DNA of 64,000 nucleotides from Dipteris shenzhenensis (taxonomy: Eukaryota; Polypodiophyta; Polypodiopsida; Gleicheniales), in NCBI GenBank assembly GCA_047967505.1, contig CM106541.1. The stretch is one strand, 5' to 3'. This document shows, piece by piece, positions 21,001 through 36,272 of this stretch. The position numbers were made by a program, and so were the translations under genes. The notes below the pieces were generated by a model. The model made no database searches and was not told the DNA's origin. It worked only from the letters and a program-made list of their open reading frames with translations. The number at the start of each line of letters is the position of its first letter. The stretch's first letter is position 1.

Positions 21001-24000
21001 ATATCCCAGTCATAAATGTAAAAATATAGGCTTGTAATATTCTCTTGAATAGTACAGAAGTACCAAAGTAGCAGGAACTGTTTAACTGCCATTAATTACT
21101 CCGAAGCTTTCTCAGTACCCTTTAATTGCTGCAAGTTTCGTCAATTATTTTACAATAATAGCTATTTTCAGGTTGCAATGGACATATGCAAGGTGACAGC
21201 AGAAGAAATAGTTGAAAATTTGAGGATCATGAAAGGTGACGAGCTTCACCAATTTGGATGTCTGTTATTCACATGGAGGTAAGATTTAGGATGAGAAAAT
21301 GCTTTCTTATTAGTCATGAAATAATTTGTTCATATACCATGCTTCAGTGCTTTGCGCTAGCATGATGATTGGCTTGTATAATCTGTAATGAGAATTCGTT
21401 TTTCTGTTTTCTAGTGAAAGGTGTGACTGGTGCTGTCCAGCGGCAACCTCTTTAGTCTCCAGTCCTTGTATTCATTTCTGTGTGAGTTTTGCTCAGGGTG
21501 CACAACTTGACATCTTTGAAGATTCTCCATCAAGAATCAGAGACAAGGTTCTTCCTTATCTTTTAAAAAGAAGCATCATGGGTAAGTCTACTATGGACTG
21601 TATCAACAAGGAGAAGATACAGTTCTATTTGCAGATATAATTTTTTGAGTTTAGTGTCAGGGAGAATAATATTCATGCTCAAACTAATTACTTGAGTGAA
21701 CCATGTACATTTAGGAACATAAAACCATCCATAATCAGCATGTGGGATGAAATGACAATAGAATTCAAGGGTGTAGAGAGAAAAAGGAAAGAGTGTCTAT
21801 TGTCACCTGCAAAAGGCAAGGCGGCCTATGAGACCAAGTCAGATTACATCGTATGAGAAAAAGGCTTGATGAAGGATCTAGAGTTGCCTCGTAAGAGTCT
21901 AGCGCCAAAACTGAAACTGAAAGCAAAAACACAAACTAGAGAGAGGAAAACACTCCATGTGTAAGGAGTTATTTCTGTCCTGTGTCATCCATGAGTAGTC
22001 TCTGCTCTGCGTGACCACCTCCAGGAGTCCTGCTTTCTCTGGAACATGTCTGCAAATCTGCCAGTGTCATCCCTGACTTCTCTGTGGGGTACACCCTTTG
22101 ATGCCATAACGCACTCGCTGTTGTAATGCAGCAATAAGGGTGCCTCGGATGGGATCAGCAGGGCCTGCATCCAATAACCTATCCACCTGGGGTCTCTGGA
22201 GGATAGGCTCTGGGTCCCAGCTTGATGATGTGCTCTCTCTGTTAGCTCTTTCCCATGAAGAAGTTTGTGATATTCTGCTCTCGGGGACTGTCCTCAAGAG
22301 TCTAGATCAAAGTTTACTGATTTTAAGTTTTGTCAATGACCCAACTCATGTCCAGGTATCAAGGAGTAACAACCAATGGAATCTTCCCGAAAGCTCGCAT
22401 TATTCCCAAAACACAACAATACATGATTGAATGATGCCTCTCCTTAGTTTGGTACATAGAAGTATTGTAAGATACTCACACTTTCTTTTGGCGGGTTTAA
22501 AAAAGGCTTCTATTTGGTATAACCAGAAAATGCAATAAGACTAGAGAAGCTCTTGTGAAAATCCCACATGAAGGATTAGAAAAATCAGCCAAAAAAGTGA
22601 GGTTGGCATAGTAAATGGCGAGTCTGAAAATGCCTTAAAGGGCATATGGGAGCGTGTAAGAAACACAGTCTCAGGTCCCACTCCCTTGTAAAAGATGCTC
22701 TCATAGCCTGAGTGATGCATGAAGAGCCATGAATCTTGCCCGAGGTGGCCATAAGAGTATGGTTAGTGTAATGCTAGATGATGCAAAGGGACTAAGACAA
22801 CGACTTTGTTACATTCGGATTGCCAAATCTTCTACATAGTGAGGCTGGTAATACTCTAGTGTCGAGTCTATCAAGGAGAAGTGGGGTCTAAAAGTGGAAG
22901 TGGTACCAAGTCTAGGCAAATGACTTGGGGGTTCCTCCTCGAATGAAGAGTGCATTCTCCAAGTGTGCCAAAAAACTTCTGCAGTCCTGATCGTGAGAGC
23001 TAGGCAATGGATTCCCTTGTTATGAAAAAGATACCTCTCTTCATCTTCCCAAGCAAAGTGTGCAAACGCCATGCTAGATCCTTTGGTCATGCCTTCATCT
23101 CCATAAGCAATGCTGAGTGGAGTCTGTCATTGCAAGGCATCGTGGGCATTGGGTATTTGCACCCAGAGACTTTCTTAAAAGGTGCCACTGTGCTAGGAAA
23201 GCAAAAAAAATGTAGAAATGTATTCCTTCCCATGGGATCTCAAAGAGGTCTCCATAAATGATTATGCAAGGGAGGTGTGATGTCGAAACACTTATAATGT
23301 TCTCTCCAAGGAGGTGACCATTGTAAAGTCTTGATCATCTCCGAGTATGTGACCACTGTGAATTCGTGATCCATGACTATCCAACTTCCCTAATTGTGTA
23401 GTTGAAGAAAACCTCAACTGGGACTTTGCAGCAGCAATCCATCTCCAATCTTTTTGATCCCTTAGTAAATGTTGAAGGGATTAGCCACCAAAACACTAAA
23501 GGTGCCATGAGCTATCAATGACTAAAATAGGACTAAGAGACATATACCAATGGCCCTTGCTAAGCAAACAACCTTCATGGTGTGAAGAAGTGGACTCGCT
23601 TGATGGACTTCTAGAATCCATCTCTTCTACCCCCTTGAATAAGAACCTATGGGATGGTTCGTAGAGACATGAAGCCTCTATAGTCCAATGCTGTATAAAT
23701 TCCGTAAACCAAAGTGTTCCGTTCAAAAAGAACCCAGGTTCATACTTTCTCAAAGTCAAGTGCAAGGATGGCCAAGGGCTCATGACTCTCTTTGGTCCAT
23801 TCAAGTGCTTGCTAAAATGAGAAGATATTATGAAAGATGCTCCTACCCTATACAAATGTTGGCTGAGTATCATGTATAAGGTCAAGGAGAATTGCCTTAG
23901 CGAGAATTTATATACGGTGCCTAGGAGAAATAGACTTTCATAAGCAAAATGTGTCATCCCCTTTGGGGATGATATGAATGAGGTCTCCCTAGGAGAAGGG

Positions 24001-27000
24001 TGTTGTTGGAGCTCACATGATATCAACTGAATCTGGATAGTCAATACACACTTGAGGTGGAAAACAACCAAGGTTGAGGCTGAAAGTGCTACCCCAACCT
24101 TGTAAGAGTCTCAGAGAATAAAGGAGAATCCTTCCATTCCTTGAAGAAAGAAGCCCTCCTAGCTGAGGCTGCACAGGAGTCTCGCTGCATGCTCGTCCAT
24201 ACGGCCATCAAAGTATGTATGGTGTCTGTCCAGATACTAGCCAATGTGTGCGGCAAGATGCACATGAGGATACCCTTGTCTTTGATGTTCAGTCGGGAGG
24301 CAGACTTATCAGATCTTCTAATGATATTCTTTTGGAGGTTGCATTTCAGCTTGTCAGGATTGCAGGATTCATGGAGTGGGGCAGGGATTCACAGTGGTAT
24401 CTTGACCCTATTCCTATTCTCCTTGCGCTAGGGTCTTGGAGACTCTGGCTATATGGTGGTTCCCCTATTAGGTTCTCGTAGTGGGACCTATGGAAGTGGG
24501 AATGGATTGATGAGGGGCACCGAGAGGAGCTTTTCCTTCTTTCGCTACACAATTAGAAACGACCGGAGGTTTCAGCTCAGCAGTAGAGGTTGGAGGCCCT
24601 CCAGAGCGCGGCGCGCCACATTGGGATAGTTTTCAGATTTTCGCAGTTGTGCAGAAGAACTTTTGGTGTAGGCTCCGGAAATCCCTCAGGATTAGAAAGA
24701 TCACTCTTTTCTTTTGGCTTTCTATTCATGGAGGGATTGCAGTGAACCTGTGGAGATCCAGGTTCGTGGCTGACCCTACTTGTCCTCGTTGTCACATAGC
24801 AGTTTAGTCAGTACAACATTGCCTTTGGGAGTGCAAACAGGCGAGGACGATCTAGAAAGGTGTTACTAGGATTTTCAGCATCTTTCCTACAGCACCTTTC
24901 TATAGCTTGGTTCTCTCTTACCGGCCCACAGGTGTTTTTCGAGGGACATGATCCAGATCCAGCTTTCATTGTACGGCGACACTCAATGGAGTCTTGTTCC
25001 CTCCAAGATGTTCCCCTCACTCCTTTCAGAGCTGCTCATGCCTCAGTAGACACGTCTTGGGAGGTTTTGGCTAGCATATTTGGAGAGCAAGGTGTACAGA
25101 GGCGATGGAGGGTATCCATGTTCACCCTTCCCAGACTATGGCCAGTATTTGGACCGACACAATACACTCCGATGGCCATTTGGGCGAGCATGCAGGGATC
25201 CTCCAAAGCAACCACCGCCAGGAGAGTTACCTTTTTTAGAGTTTGGAGGGGATCTCCTTTCTTCTCTGAGTTTCCTTCAAGGTTGAGATGGCATTTTCAG
25301 CCTCCGCCTTGGTTCTTTATTAGCTCACTTTGAGCTGTTTTTTCCTCATGCATCACATGATGTACTCCCGCATTTGAGCTTGCTCTCGCGGTTTTCATTC
25401 ATACTTAATGAAGTAATTTTCTTGAAAAAAAAAAAAGTCATGAGACTCACAGAAGGACTATAGTGCGTCTAGGTGTCTCTGAAGCCCCTCTGCTGAGGAA
25501 GACAAGAGAGCCACATCATCTGCGTAGAGCAATATCTGGATCAGCGTGCCCGCAAGAGACCAACCTTTTCCCCTAGTGTCTGCATCACTGTCTCAAGCTT
25601 GTCAATGTAGAGGCCAAGCAAGGTAGACGATAAAGGACACCCTTGTTTGATCCTGATAGTGCTCATGATCTTGTCTGTCCACTCGGATCCCGCCCAGACT
25701 CTACCTGAAACTGTCTCGTAAAGTGCCATGAGAGCCCAAATGATCTCCTGGTCATAACCCAAGTCCTGTAGGCACCGTATGAGGCGGGCTCTCGGAACCG
25801 TGCCAAATGCTTTGCGGAAATCCACAAAGCAACAATAAACCCTCTGCTTCCGTGCCCTTGCCTCCTTGATGATACATCTGAGCGTGAGAATGTGGTCCAT
25901 GGTTCCATGATCACGTCGAAATCCGACCTGTCATGCTGCTCTAAGTCCTCGGCACTCTGCAAATCTGCTAACCTTGGAATCAAGTACTGATGCATAAACC
26001 TTGGACATGACATGTCCAATCATAATGGTCATGTAGTTCTCCGGGTTCATGGGATCCCCTGCCTTGTGGATGGGTGAGATAGTGTTAATGGTCCAGGTGC
26101 GTGGAAATCCCAAACAAATAGCTTCATTAAAGAGCTTTGCTAAGATCGGGACTAGGAGATTAATCCCATATGCAATGAACTCAGTGCATAGTCCCTCATG
26201 ATCCTTCGCTCGGCCATTATAAAGTTTCATTATGGCATCCTTTACCCCTCCTCTAGTGAAGAGGGTGCAGGATGTTGGGCGGGGCATGTGTGAGAGGTTA
26301 GGGATTGGCTGATTTGGGATGTCATAAAGTGTGCATGCATAATTAACTAGATATGAGTGTTAGTGAGTGGTGAGGGGGAGCGTCCTTCTAGAAATCGCCG
26401 CCAAAAGTCCTTAGAGTTGTTACTAAACAAAGTGTTCAGTAGCTCCTCCTCGTTCTGAAGAACGAAGTCTAGTTCCTTCCTCCGTATCAGTCTACGGTAC
26501 TCGCGTAGCGTATCTGGTGCGCTCGGAAGACTGTTTTTGGTTTCAAAGTGGACATGCAGTCCTGACTTTGGTTTTTGTGTGATAAAGCATGCATATATCT
26601 GTAAATACATCAGCAAAAAGAAAATGCTTGACTTACAATGTACAAGGGTAACGTGACATATGGAAATGAAATTTTGTATGGGCATATGTCAATGAATTGC
26701 AGCCTAATATACTAGCCTTATAGGAGCATAATCAGCATGGTTATGCAAGCCAAACAGGGCCTTTTGTAGGATATGATATTTTCTACACGGGTTATCACTC
26801 CTTTTCGGGTGTCATAGTTCTTGTGAAACATGCCTTTCAGCCTATTGCAGCGTTTAATGACGCAAATAGTCGATGGATGGTCGTATAATGTCTTCTGTTT
26901 ATGCCCCACAATCATCATGTTCAAGAGCATTAAGCTACCAAGCTATGTAAGAATATCCTTGGAGGCAAAATGCTTTCTTTGTGGGGATTTTAATAATACG

Positions 27001-30000
27001 TCACAGAGGACATCTTGCTTGAGTTTGCCTTTCAGCCTATGAGGGTTGTAGGTCTTTTGGAGCAAGGATCAGATTCAGAGTGGTTCCTTGACCTAGACCC
27101 CTGGCTTCTCTCCATTGGATCTCGGAGACTTTGGCTCTATGCGGGAGTTCCCATTAGGTATTTGCAGTGGGACTTGGAGAGTGGGAGTGGATTCATGCAA
27201 GGCATCGAGAGGAGCATACCCTTCTTTCGCTACACGGTCACTAATGCCAAGAGATTCCAGCTTAGTAGTAGAGGTTGGAGACCTTCTAGAGTTCCTCATT
27301 GGGAGGCATTTGATATCACTGCGGATTTGCAGAGGTGCTTCTCGAGGAGACTCTGGAAATCCCACATGAATAGAAAGATCACTCTTTTCTTTTGGCTTTC
27401 TATCCATGGTAGGATTGCTGTGAACCTTTGGAGATCCAGATTCGGAGCTGACCCTACTTGCCCTCATTGCCTCTTTGCTTTGGAGACGATTCAGCATTGC
27501 TTATGGGATTGCAGACAGGCGAGGATGATTTGGATGGGGGTAGCCAGGATTTTCAGTCACTTTGTGCACTTCCCATTCTTTATGACATGGGGCTCAGTGG
27601 CTTGGCTTTCTCTTACTGGGACTCAGGGCTTTTATGAGAGACATGACTCTTCTCGGGCCATTTCGATTCAACGTCAACAAGTTGAGTCCTCTTCTTTGGA
27701 TGTGGTACCACACCTTCCTTTTGCAGCTGTACATGCATCTGTGGATACCTCTTGGGAGATACTGGCGAGCATAGCAACTTGGCATATCTGGAGAGCCAGA
27801 TGCACAGAGGCATTGGAGGGAACTCAGGTTCATCCCTAATGCAATGATCTATAATGGAATGCCCGTCCCTGAGAACGCACCCTACCAAGTCGACTCTGTA
27901 AGCGACATGTCATCTGTATCAATTCACTCTAGCGGAATGGTTGCATGTATCTGCTGTATCCTGAGTGCACTCCCTCTGAGGTATCCAACTACTAAAAGTC
28001 TCATAAAGGCTTGCCAAGCACCTATAGTAGAGGTAGGTCCCCTCTCCCATCTAGACCACTGCATATAATGTGATACTCCAAGTGGCCTGCCATGATGATC
28101 CAAAATCGAGTCATTCCACATGACTGGCTGCTTTTGATTCTCTTTACGAGAGGTGGGTGGAACTCTACGAAGTGTGTTTCTGAAGCAGCCCCAAGCTTTC
28201 AGAATAGCAGCCATGAGAGGGGAAGGGAGAGATTTGAGATGGGCTGAAGTAAAGATCCATCTGTTGCTGTACAATCAATCTCCCCCATGAGAAGGGGTGC
28301 AAGACTAAATGCTAAAAATCCTTCTAGGACTCCTGTCCAAGCATCAACCCATGTACTACAAACTTGCAGAGCAAGGCCATACACTACAAGCTCGGGTCAA
28401 TAATATTGAGACCCCCTTCTCCTGTGGGGAGAATGAGGGTCTCCAAAGCCACCCTGGCTACAACATCTTAGGCACCATCTAAACCGCTCCATAGGAAGTT
28501 TCTGATAGGTCTCATGAGCTGAGTGATACAACCTCTAGATTTGCACCAACATGAGCAAACCAACCAAGTAGTGGCCAATAATACCTGGTTCACAACCATA
28601 ACTCTGGATGCAAGGTCAGGTCTGGCTGAACTCCAAAAGATGAGTTTCCTCCTGCTACTCTCCAACACGGGAGCAAACTGCTGTGCCGGAGAGATGTCTA
28701 AGCCAACGTGGCATCCCAGATATCTGACGGAGACTCCCCTCTGAATCCAAGTGAACCCTATGTCAATCCCCCAAACTGGAGTGTCCTCATCACTGATCCA
28801 AAAGCCATTGGATTTATTCCAATTAATGTGTGCACTTGCCGCAATGCAAAACAAATCCAATGCTGTCCTGAATGAATTCAGTGTCTGTGGAGTGGCATCC
28901 CAAAAAACAGCCATGTCATCTGCCAACTCACTGTCTAAGAGCTAATCCTCCTGCCTCAGAGGAAGCCTGAGCCCTACGAGCTTGAGCTCTAATGTAATAG
29001 CTCATAGCCTCAGCCACAAAAAGGAATAAAAAGGGCGGTAGGGGGCATCCCTGACGGACTGATTTGGTAATCTCAAACCTGTCTCCCCTGATTCTATCAA
29101 TAAGAACTTGGCCTAATCTGTAGAGGGCTGACACCCCTCTGATCCATGCATCTGAGAAGCCAAAACAAGTAAGTGTGCCCTCCAGAAAGCCTTAGGGTTT
29201 GAAGGTCAACCTGGGTAAACCAAGGTCATGATCTTCAATACATCTCGAGCCATCATCCGCCATGAGCAGTTCACATTTGATGGGTCACCTGTTGAGATAG
29301 TTTCATCATACACTTATCTTGGGGTTATCTTTTTCGGACCCATCTTCACTATGAGACCCGCAATGCATGCACACTTGAGTAGAGGGTATGCTTCATTGGC
29401 CAGACTAGAGAGGCAGTGCTTCCGCTCGCACTTTCAAGATCCACATACCAAGGGGTTGCTTTTTGACTCCTTCGTATGCCCAGTGGGAATGTACGGCAGC
29501 CCATGTTGGGGACCAGACTTGTCAAATACAAAAAGGCCTCATGTGAAACGGCTCCAGGTTCTCGTGTTATCACGGATGATTTGTGGTAAGCCATCCGTTC
29601 CTCCCCAGATCATTCAGGCTGCGTTTGGGTCACGCCCTTTACAACTAGATGCTGCATTTTAGGTCATCACGTATTTGTACCGAGTTAGGGAATACGGGGA
29701 TTACACCTCTGGACATAGCAAGCTATTATGGATAGCTCTATCCTCTTCTATGGCACTTGCAGCAGAAGGGGACCAGAGGTGCTGGTATGCACACACAGAG
29801 AGATGGTTTGACCATTTGGGGCTCCACATGGATAGACTACCTCCCTTCCAGTATAGCATGGATACTCTGTTTTCTCCCGTCCTATCACACGAGGTCAACC
29901 AGGTTATACGTGAGGATCTATTACATCTACACACATTTCGGACCTGATTGGGATTGAGTGAACTCCCAGTGAAGCTTAGCTTCTATAGAGATCACTTCTT

Positions 30001-33000
30001 ACATACGAGAGCGGAGGGTTTCATTGACCCACCAGGATACACATAGATTCATGTACCCCACTCGTTGAGGATCTCTCTTGGGCAGTTCCGGGTCTCTTCA
30101 TAGACTTCGTATCGAGAGCGGCAGAGCAGAGCGACTACCTAGGGAGAGGCGAATATGCACACTGTGTGACATGCAGAAGGTTGAGACAGAGGAGCATTTC
30201 ATCTTAAAGTGTTCTGTTTACTATGAGATTCAAGGGCATTTCTACTGCCTCTTCAGAGATAGCTATGGGATTTTGGCCCGTTTTCTCTCCTACCCAGACC
30301 AGCGGTGTTTGGTAGGTTTCATTTATGAGGTACTTAGACACCGCGAGAGGATACTTCGAGCACGGAGGCGGGAGCAAACTTGTTCCTCGGTTGATTCCTC
30401 TAAGAGCTCTATCACGGAGTTCTTTCAGCCAGATCACATGGACCCCCACGAGACGAGGCCTCGACATGACCGTGACCCGGAGCCTATGACCCGACAACTT
30501 AGACAGAGCGCTGACACACATGTCACACTTGGGGACATCCCCTCCTTGTTTAGAGTCGGAAGCTGACCGACAGGGGTCACAATAGCCTTGATTAGACACA
30601 GAGCTACGATCAGGAGACGTGCTAGGACTGCACATTTGAGTGGCCGACAACACTCTATTGCCGACTTCATGCCTCCACTGCCTCATCCATCCTGATGTCC
30701 TGCTGCTGCTGCTGATGATGATGTTGATGATGATGCTGAGATTAATATATAGTCGACCATTGACATGACTATGTTGCACTTTGGACTTAGTACTACCATT
30801 CTGCATTTTTTGCATTTGTGTGGATGCTCGTTTAGTAGCTCCACTACCACAGCTCGTTGTATCAGGTATTTCACTGTCTCATAGACCCATCGGTCTTCCG
30901 AAGACTTTAATAAACTTTCTTTCTTTGTTTCTTTCAGCATGCAATTTGACCTTGACTGGGCATTAAAAGGGCAGCTTCATCTTTCGGAAAAAGAGTACGA
31001 CTCAAAGTAACTGCAGCCCAGGTAATACCAATTCTAGAATTTTCAGCAGGGGTATGCCCATTGGAAGATGCGCTAGTCCATGTAGGAGGTGGAAGGGTCT
31101 GCCTAATTGTGACAATTTTCCTTGGGGTTTACCGAGCTTCATTTGACGATTTGCTGTTAGCTTGCTTGAGATGTAGAAGGCATTGTACCATTACCATTAG
31201 GAGCAGAACTAATATTGGCCTTTGACAGCCATGGCTCATTTATTGATCTTATTTTTAGGTGCAGAAGTCCTAGTAGCATTCTTGTTTGCATTGGGAAGGC
31301 ATAGCTTCGGTAGGCATCTTGTGTTAATCCAAAGGACGTTGTGATGCCGTGTGCCGAACAAAGCAAGCACCTGCAAAAAGACCCCATTTGAGTTTATAAT
31401 AAGCACTGCCCATTGCAACATTATTGACAATGACAGAATAGGATTCTGGCGTGGGCACATTCGTGTCCCACAATATGCAAAATTATTTAGAATTCCCATA
31501 TTGCCGGGGTGGCATAACTTGAAGCTTCATGTGAGGCATGAACAGGGGCATCCTGACCCAGTTGATATTTCTGCTTTCAGTCTTGTAAATCTTCTCTACT
31601 TGATTGGCAGCCATCAAGTCACCAGAGTAGCCCCAAGACAAGGCTATGTTCAGACAGCCTGAAAAATTCAAAGCAGAGGGCCGTATAAAACAGCAGCACA
31701 CAACAGAGAAAATTGTCACAAAATGGAGAAGTTTGCAGGGCTTCAAGCAAATTAAAACAGGACTTAGACATCAGAGATATCCGACCTAAAAGAGAGGTAT
31801 TTGCAGGGTTGAAAGCAGAAAGAAAGAAAGAAAGAAAGAAAGGTATATTCTAGACAGCAGAGAAAAGGTGGGTGTATAAACGGGGAAAAGACCAGCACAA
31901 TGAGCAGCTAACCCACACACGCTTTTTTTTTGTGAAACCAGTAACTATAAAATTAACATGAAATCAATGTACATGACATTAGACTTCAAAAGAGAGCCTA
32001 ATGGAAGAACTCAAAAACAGTCAGAAAACACTTCAAGGCTAGTAGCATCCAAGTCCCTCGCAGCATAACTATCATATAAAGATTGCTTGAGGGACATTCT
32101 GAAGAAAGCATATGCCTGAGGAAACTGTTGTCCCATCCTAAAATGCAATCTCTGTGTCCAAATAGTCCATAGTACCCAAGAACGAGCCCAGTGAAAGAAA
32201 AGGAGGAATGGAGACATCTGAGATGAGAAGCATCCAAACATCTAGAAGAGTTTCCTGAATCGGATAGAGGGAAACCGAAGCCGCAGCAAATGAGAGACAC
32301 GAGTGATCAATATCCGAGAGTGTGGGCAAGACCATAACAAATGGGGAACTGTCTCATGGTGATGAGAACAACGGGGGCAGGAAGAGGAAGCAATACGACA
32401 TGCTTCCAATTTCACCCCAATGGAAAAAGCTCCCACTATACATCTCCAAAAGAAAAGCCTCTGTTTCAATGGCAATTTAGCTTTCCAAATTTTCTTGAGT
32501 TGTGATTGCCACCAAGATAAAGGCCTATCCAAATTCCAAAGAGTGTTGGCATGCTTATCAATCCATGGCGGTGGAAGAAGAAATCTGTAGACCATCGAGG
32601 ATGCCAAATTATGCATTGAAAGTGAACAGATAGCAGGAGATAAGGAAGTCAGATTTTAGTCCAGTAATTTGTCCTGTACAAATAGTGGAGGAACAGGAAC
32701 AAATGGCTGCAACATAGCTGTAAGTATTCTCCAAATGGGCCTATGATGCAGACCCAAGGGGAATGTCCTGCAAGCTTGTGGAAATGAAAGCACATAACCA
32801 TGTTGATCCACCACATCTCCGACAAATCTTATGCCCAATTTCGTAAGATTATATGCTTTAATAGGTGCCTGTAAAGCAAGAGGCGATTTAAACACCTTGC
32901 TCCAATGGATGCTTTCCAAGCGAAGAGAATTACCATGATGGGAGGAAGCACCTGACCATTTAGCATAAGAGAGAATTCTCTTCCAATCATGAATAAAAGC

Positions 33001-36000
33001 AGTAGAAACAGGACAGCCAGGAATTTTCCCCTGAAATGTGGTCATGACTGCTTCCCAGTGATCTGTAATCCAGTGCCCATATGCATGGGACTTCATGTTT
33101 CCACACATAGCTGCTAACATAACAGCCCATGGCTGTTTTTGCTGAAAAAAATCAGCAATCATAGTGCTCTTTCTTGCCAACATATGAAACTGAATATTGA
33201 GAATATTCAGTCCCCCATGAGTCTTAGGAGAACAAACAGACTGCATGGGAAGTAGTCGCAGAGCCTTTTTGTGAGATTTGCTTTTCCAAAATATCTCCAT
33301 AGCCTGGGACATATAGGAAGCCAAATGCTTAAAAGACCAGTGAAGAATAGGCAAATAAAATTGCACATATGCCATAATGATAGACTGTACTATCCGAAGT
33401 CGAACATGTAGAGGCCAAGTTGACAAGTGCCAGTATTCCAGCTTCTTGTTAATCTTTTGAAGCACCCATTTGAGCTGTTGTTTAGGGGTAATATTCCAGC
33501 CAATGGGATACCCTAAATGCCTCACAATAGTATGGGAAGAAATAATGTGGCCTAGCCAGAGAAGTGCATGCCAATCAGCTTCTTTCAATGCTAGAAGATT
33601 CGATTTATGAAAGTTGATATGCAGTCCAGCAGCTATGCCAAAATCATTCAGAGTATGCATCAAATGAGAGAGGTCACTTTGAGAATTCTTGGGCATGAAA
33701 TATGAATCATCAGCATATGCCTGTGCAAGAAACTGCTGTGCCCCTGGAATTTGCAAGCCATGAAGCTGCCCTGTATCTGCAAGATGGTCCATATGCAACA
33801 ATAACGGATGAGTAGCAATGGCATATAGTAGCGAACTAAGAGGGCAACCCTGTCTCACTGAACGGGTCATAGTCCGTCCTTGAGAACCCACTACCAAGCA
33901 GACACTGCGCAGTGGCATGAGAATAGAACCAGTAAATAATATGGACTAGCCGAGGGCCAAATCCCAATTTATGCATAGTCTAAGAAATAAAGTCCCAAAC
34001 ACGCACACAAACCCATGCACACGCAATGAGCTAGAGCAGAAACATGACAAAAGGGGCAGCGAATCGTGTAGAAGAGATTGTAGAGCAGAGAAAAGGGTGT
34101 TGTGACACAAGGAATTCCTGAAGGAAGGCTGCACACAGGTTATGGAGACTCCAAAGAGGTCGTTTGAACATTGCAAGTCCTTGAGAAGGAAAATACACAA
34201 CAAAGGAAGCTCCAAGGAGCTGGATTAACAGGTTGCAGCAGAGCACGAGGTCCTAGGAAAGGTCGCGACAAGAAGGATCCAAAAGGGGCTAACGGAGCCC
34301 AAAGGGAAGGCTCAGCACAAGGGCAAAGTCTAGGTAGTGTTGCGGAGGGATTTTGCCAGCTCTTCCTCTAGAGCCTGTTCTCTGGCCCACACATACCTAG
34401 GGGTCTGGTTCTCCAGCCTGATCTTTACGATGCGATCAGCATTACAGGCTCGATTGAGCAGGGGGAAAGACATGCTTGCCAAACCTCGAATGACAGTGCT
34501 TTCATTCTCATTTTCAGGACCATCAACCAAGTGTCTTCTCTTTGACTATTTGGTCCGACTAGCAGGTATGTATGGCAGCTCTTGTTGGAGGCCAGATCTA
34601 TTAGAGACATAGTGGGCTCGAGTTGAGAGGCTTCAGGCTCTCATGTTTTCATGGATGATTTGCAGTAAGCCTTCAGTCCCACATCAGATAGTTTTGGCTG
34701 AGTTGGGGCAACCCTACTATAGGTCGATGCAGCATTTCAGGTCATCACATTAGACAGTATGGATCTTGCACCATAGGGCAACGTAGGCTTCCTTGGTTGG
34801 CTTTATCCTCCTCCATGGCAGTGATAGTAGAGGGTAACCAGAGGGCTTGGTATGCACGTACATAGATGGGCCCCACATAGACAGGCTACCTCCCTTCCAG
34901 TACAACGTTGAGGCCCCCTCTATCCCACTCACATATAACGAGGTGAACCAGGTCCTTTGAGAGGACCTCCTACAATTACATACTTTTAGGACTTGGTTGG
35001 CAGCTCATGAGCTCCCTGTGAAGCTCAGCTTCTACAGAGACCATTGCTTACAGATTTCATCGATCCACCAGGGCACACACGGATCCACCTCCCCTACTTC
35101 ATGACGATTTCCATGCCCATACATGCAGGTAGTTTGAGAGTTTGGGGCTCCACATATACAAGCTACCTCGCTTCCAGTACAGTGTTGAGGACCTCTCTAT
35201 CTTGCTCACATAGTAGGAGGTGAACTAAGTCATTCGAGAGGACCTCTTACAACTACATACATTCAGGATTTGGTTGGCACCTCGTGAGCTCCCTGTGAAG
35301 CTCAACTTCTACAGAGACCACTGCATACTGATGTCAGCAAAGGGCTTAATCAACCCACCAAGGTACACACAGATCCATTTCCCCCACTCCATTAGGATTT
35401 CAATCGAGCAGTTCTAGGTCTCATCACACCATCTCTGCATTCAGAATGGTCAGGCAGAGGGCCTACCTAGAGAGGGTTGCATTTGCACGTGCGATTCTTG
35501 GGAGATCGAGTTAGAGGAGCATTTTGCCTTCAGATGCCTTGTGTACTACGAGATGAGATGTCGATATCATTGCCTTTTCATAGATGGTTTTGGATCCCTA
35601 CACTATTTCTTGCCTACCCAAACCATAGATGATTGGCGGTCTTCACATGAGGCCATGCGACAGAAGGAGCGATTGCTTTAGGCACCTAGGGGAGATCATG
35701 AGACATAGCTGGACTCTACTAAGAGCATGTTTATTGAGTTTTTCCAGCCTGACAATACGGACCAACGAGACCCACAGAGGCGGCAATTGCGAGGACCCGA
35801 GCGAGAGTCAAAGACATGTCACACTCATCAGCATACTGAGGCGCAGATCACATTAGGGGACCTTCCTTCCATGTTCATTAGACATGATGCACACGATCCA
35901 CATAAGTGACTGTGGCACTTGTTCACTGTAGGGCTATAGCTAGGAGACCATAGCGGACTGCACATGTAGATAGTTGCCAACGCTCTATCACAGGCTTTTT

Positions 36001-36219
36001 GCCACCACAGTAGCCTCACACATCGATGCCCTTGTCGCTCCCACTTCATGATCTCAGAGATTTTCTCTTATGTACCGATGTTGTTATGATACGGACTATG
36101 GATTTTCTTTTGTATTTGTCATGGGTGTTGATGCCCAGTTCGTGGCTCCACTCCGCAGCTTATTGTATTAGTTTCTTTTAGCCTCATACATCCTTTTTGG
36201 TCTTCCAAAGACTTTTAGT

Positions 36220-36272
<53 letters not shown>

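Noticed and set aside
22067-22300. Minus frame resembling a gag fragment (GTLIAALQQRVRYG)
   Set aside because: Too short, with no zinc knuckle or protease nearby and no second copy. It cannot be supported.
31826-31852. GAAA repeat as a LINE-B tail
   Set aside because: The hairpin and TTTAATAAAC sequence that mark LINE-B ends are missing.
36219-36269. CT microsatellite as a GAGA-type promoter of a host gene
   Set aside because: It directly follows a LINE-B-type terminal sequence and is explained as the element's tail.
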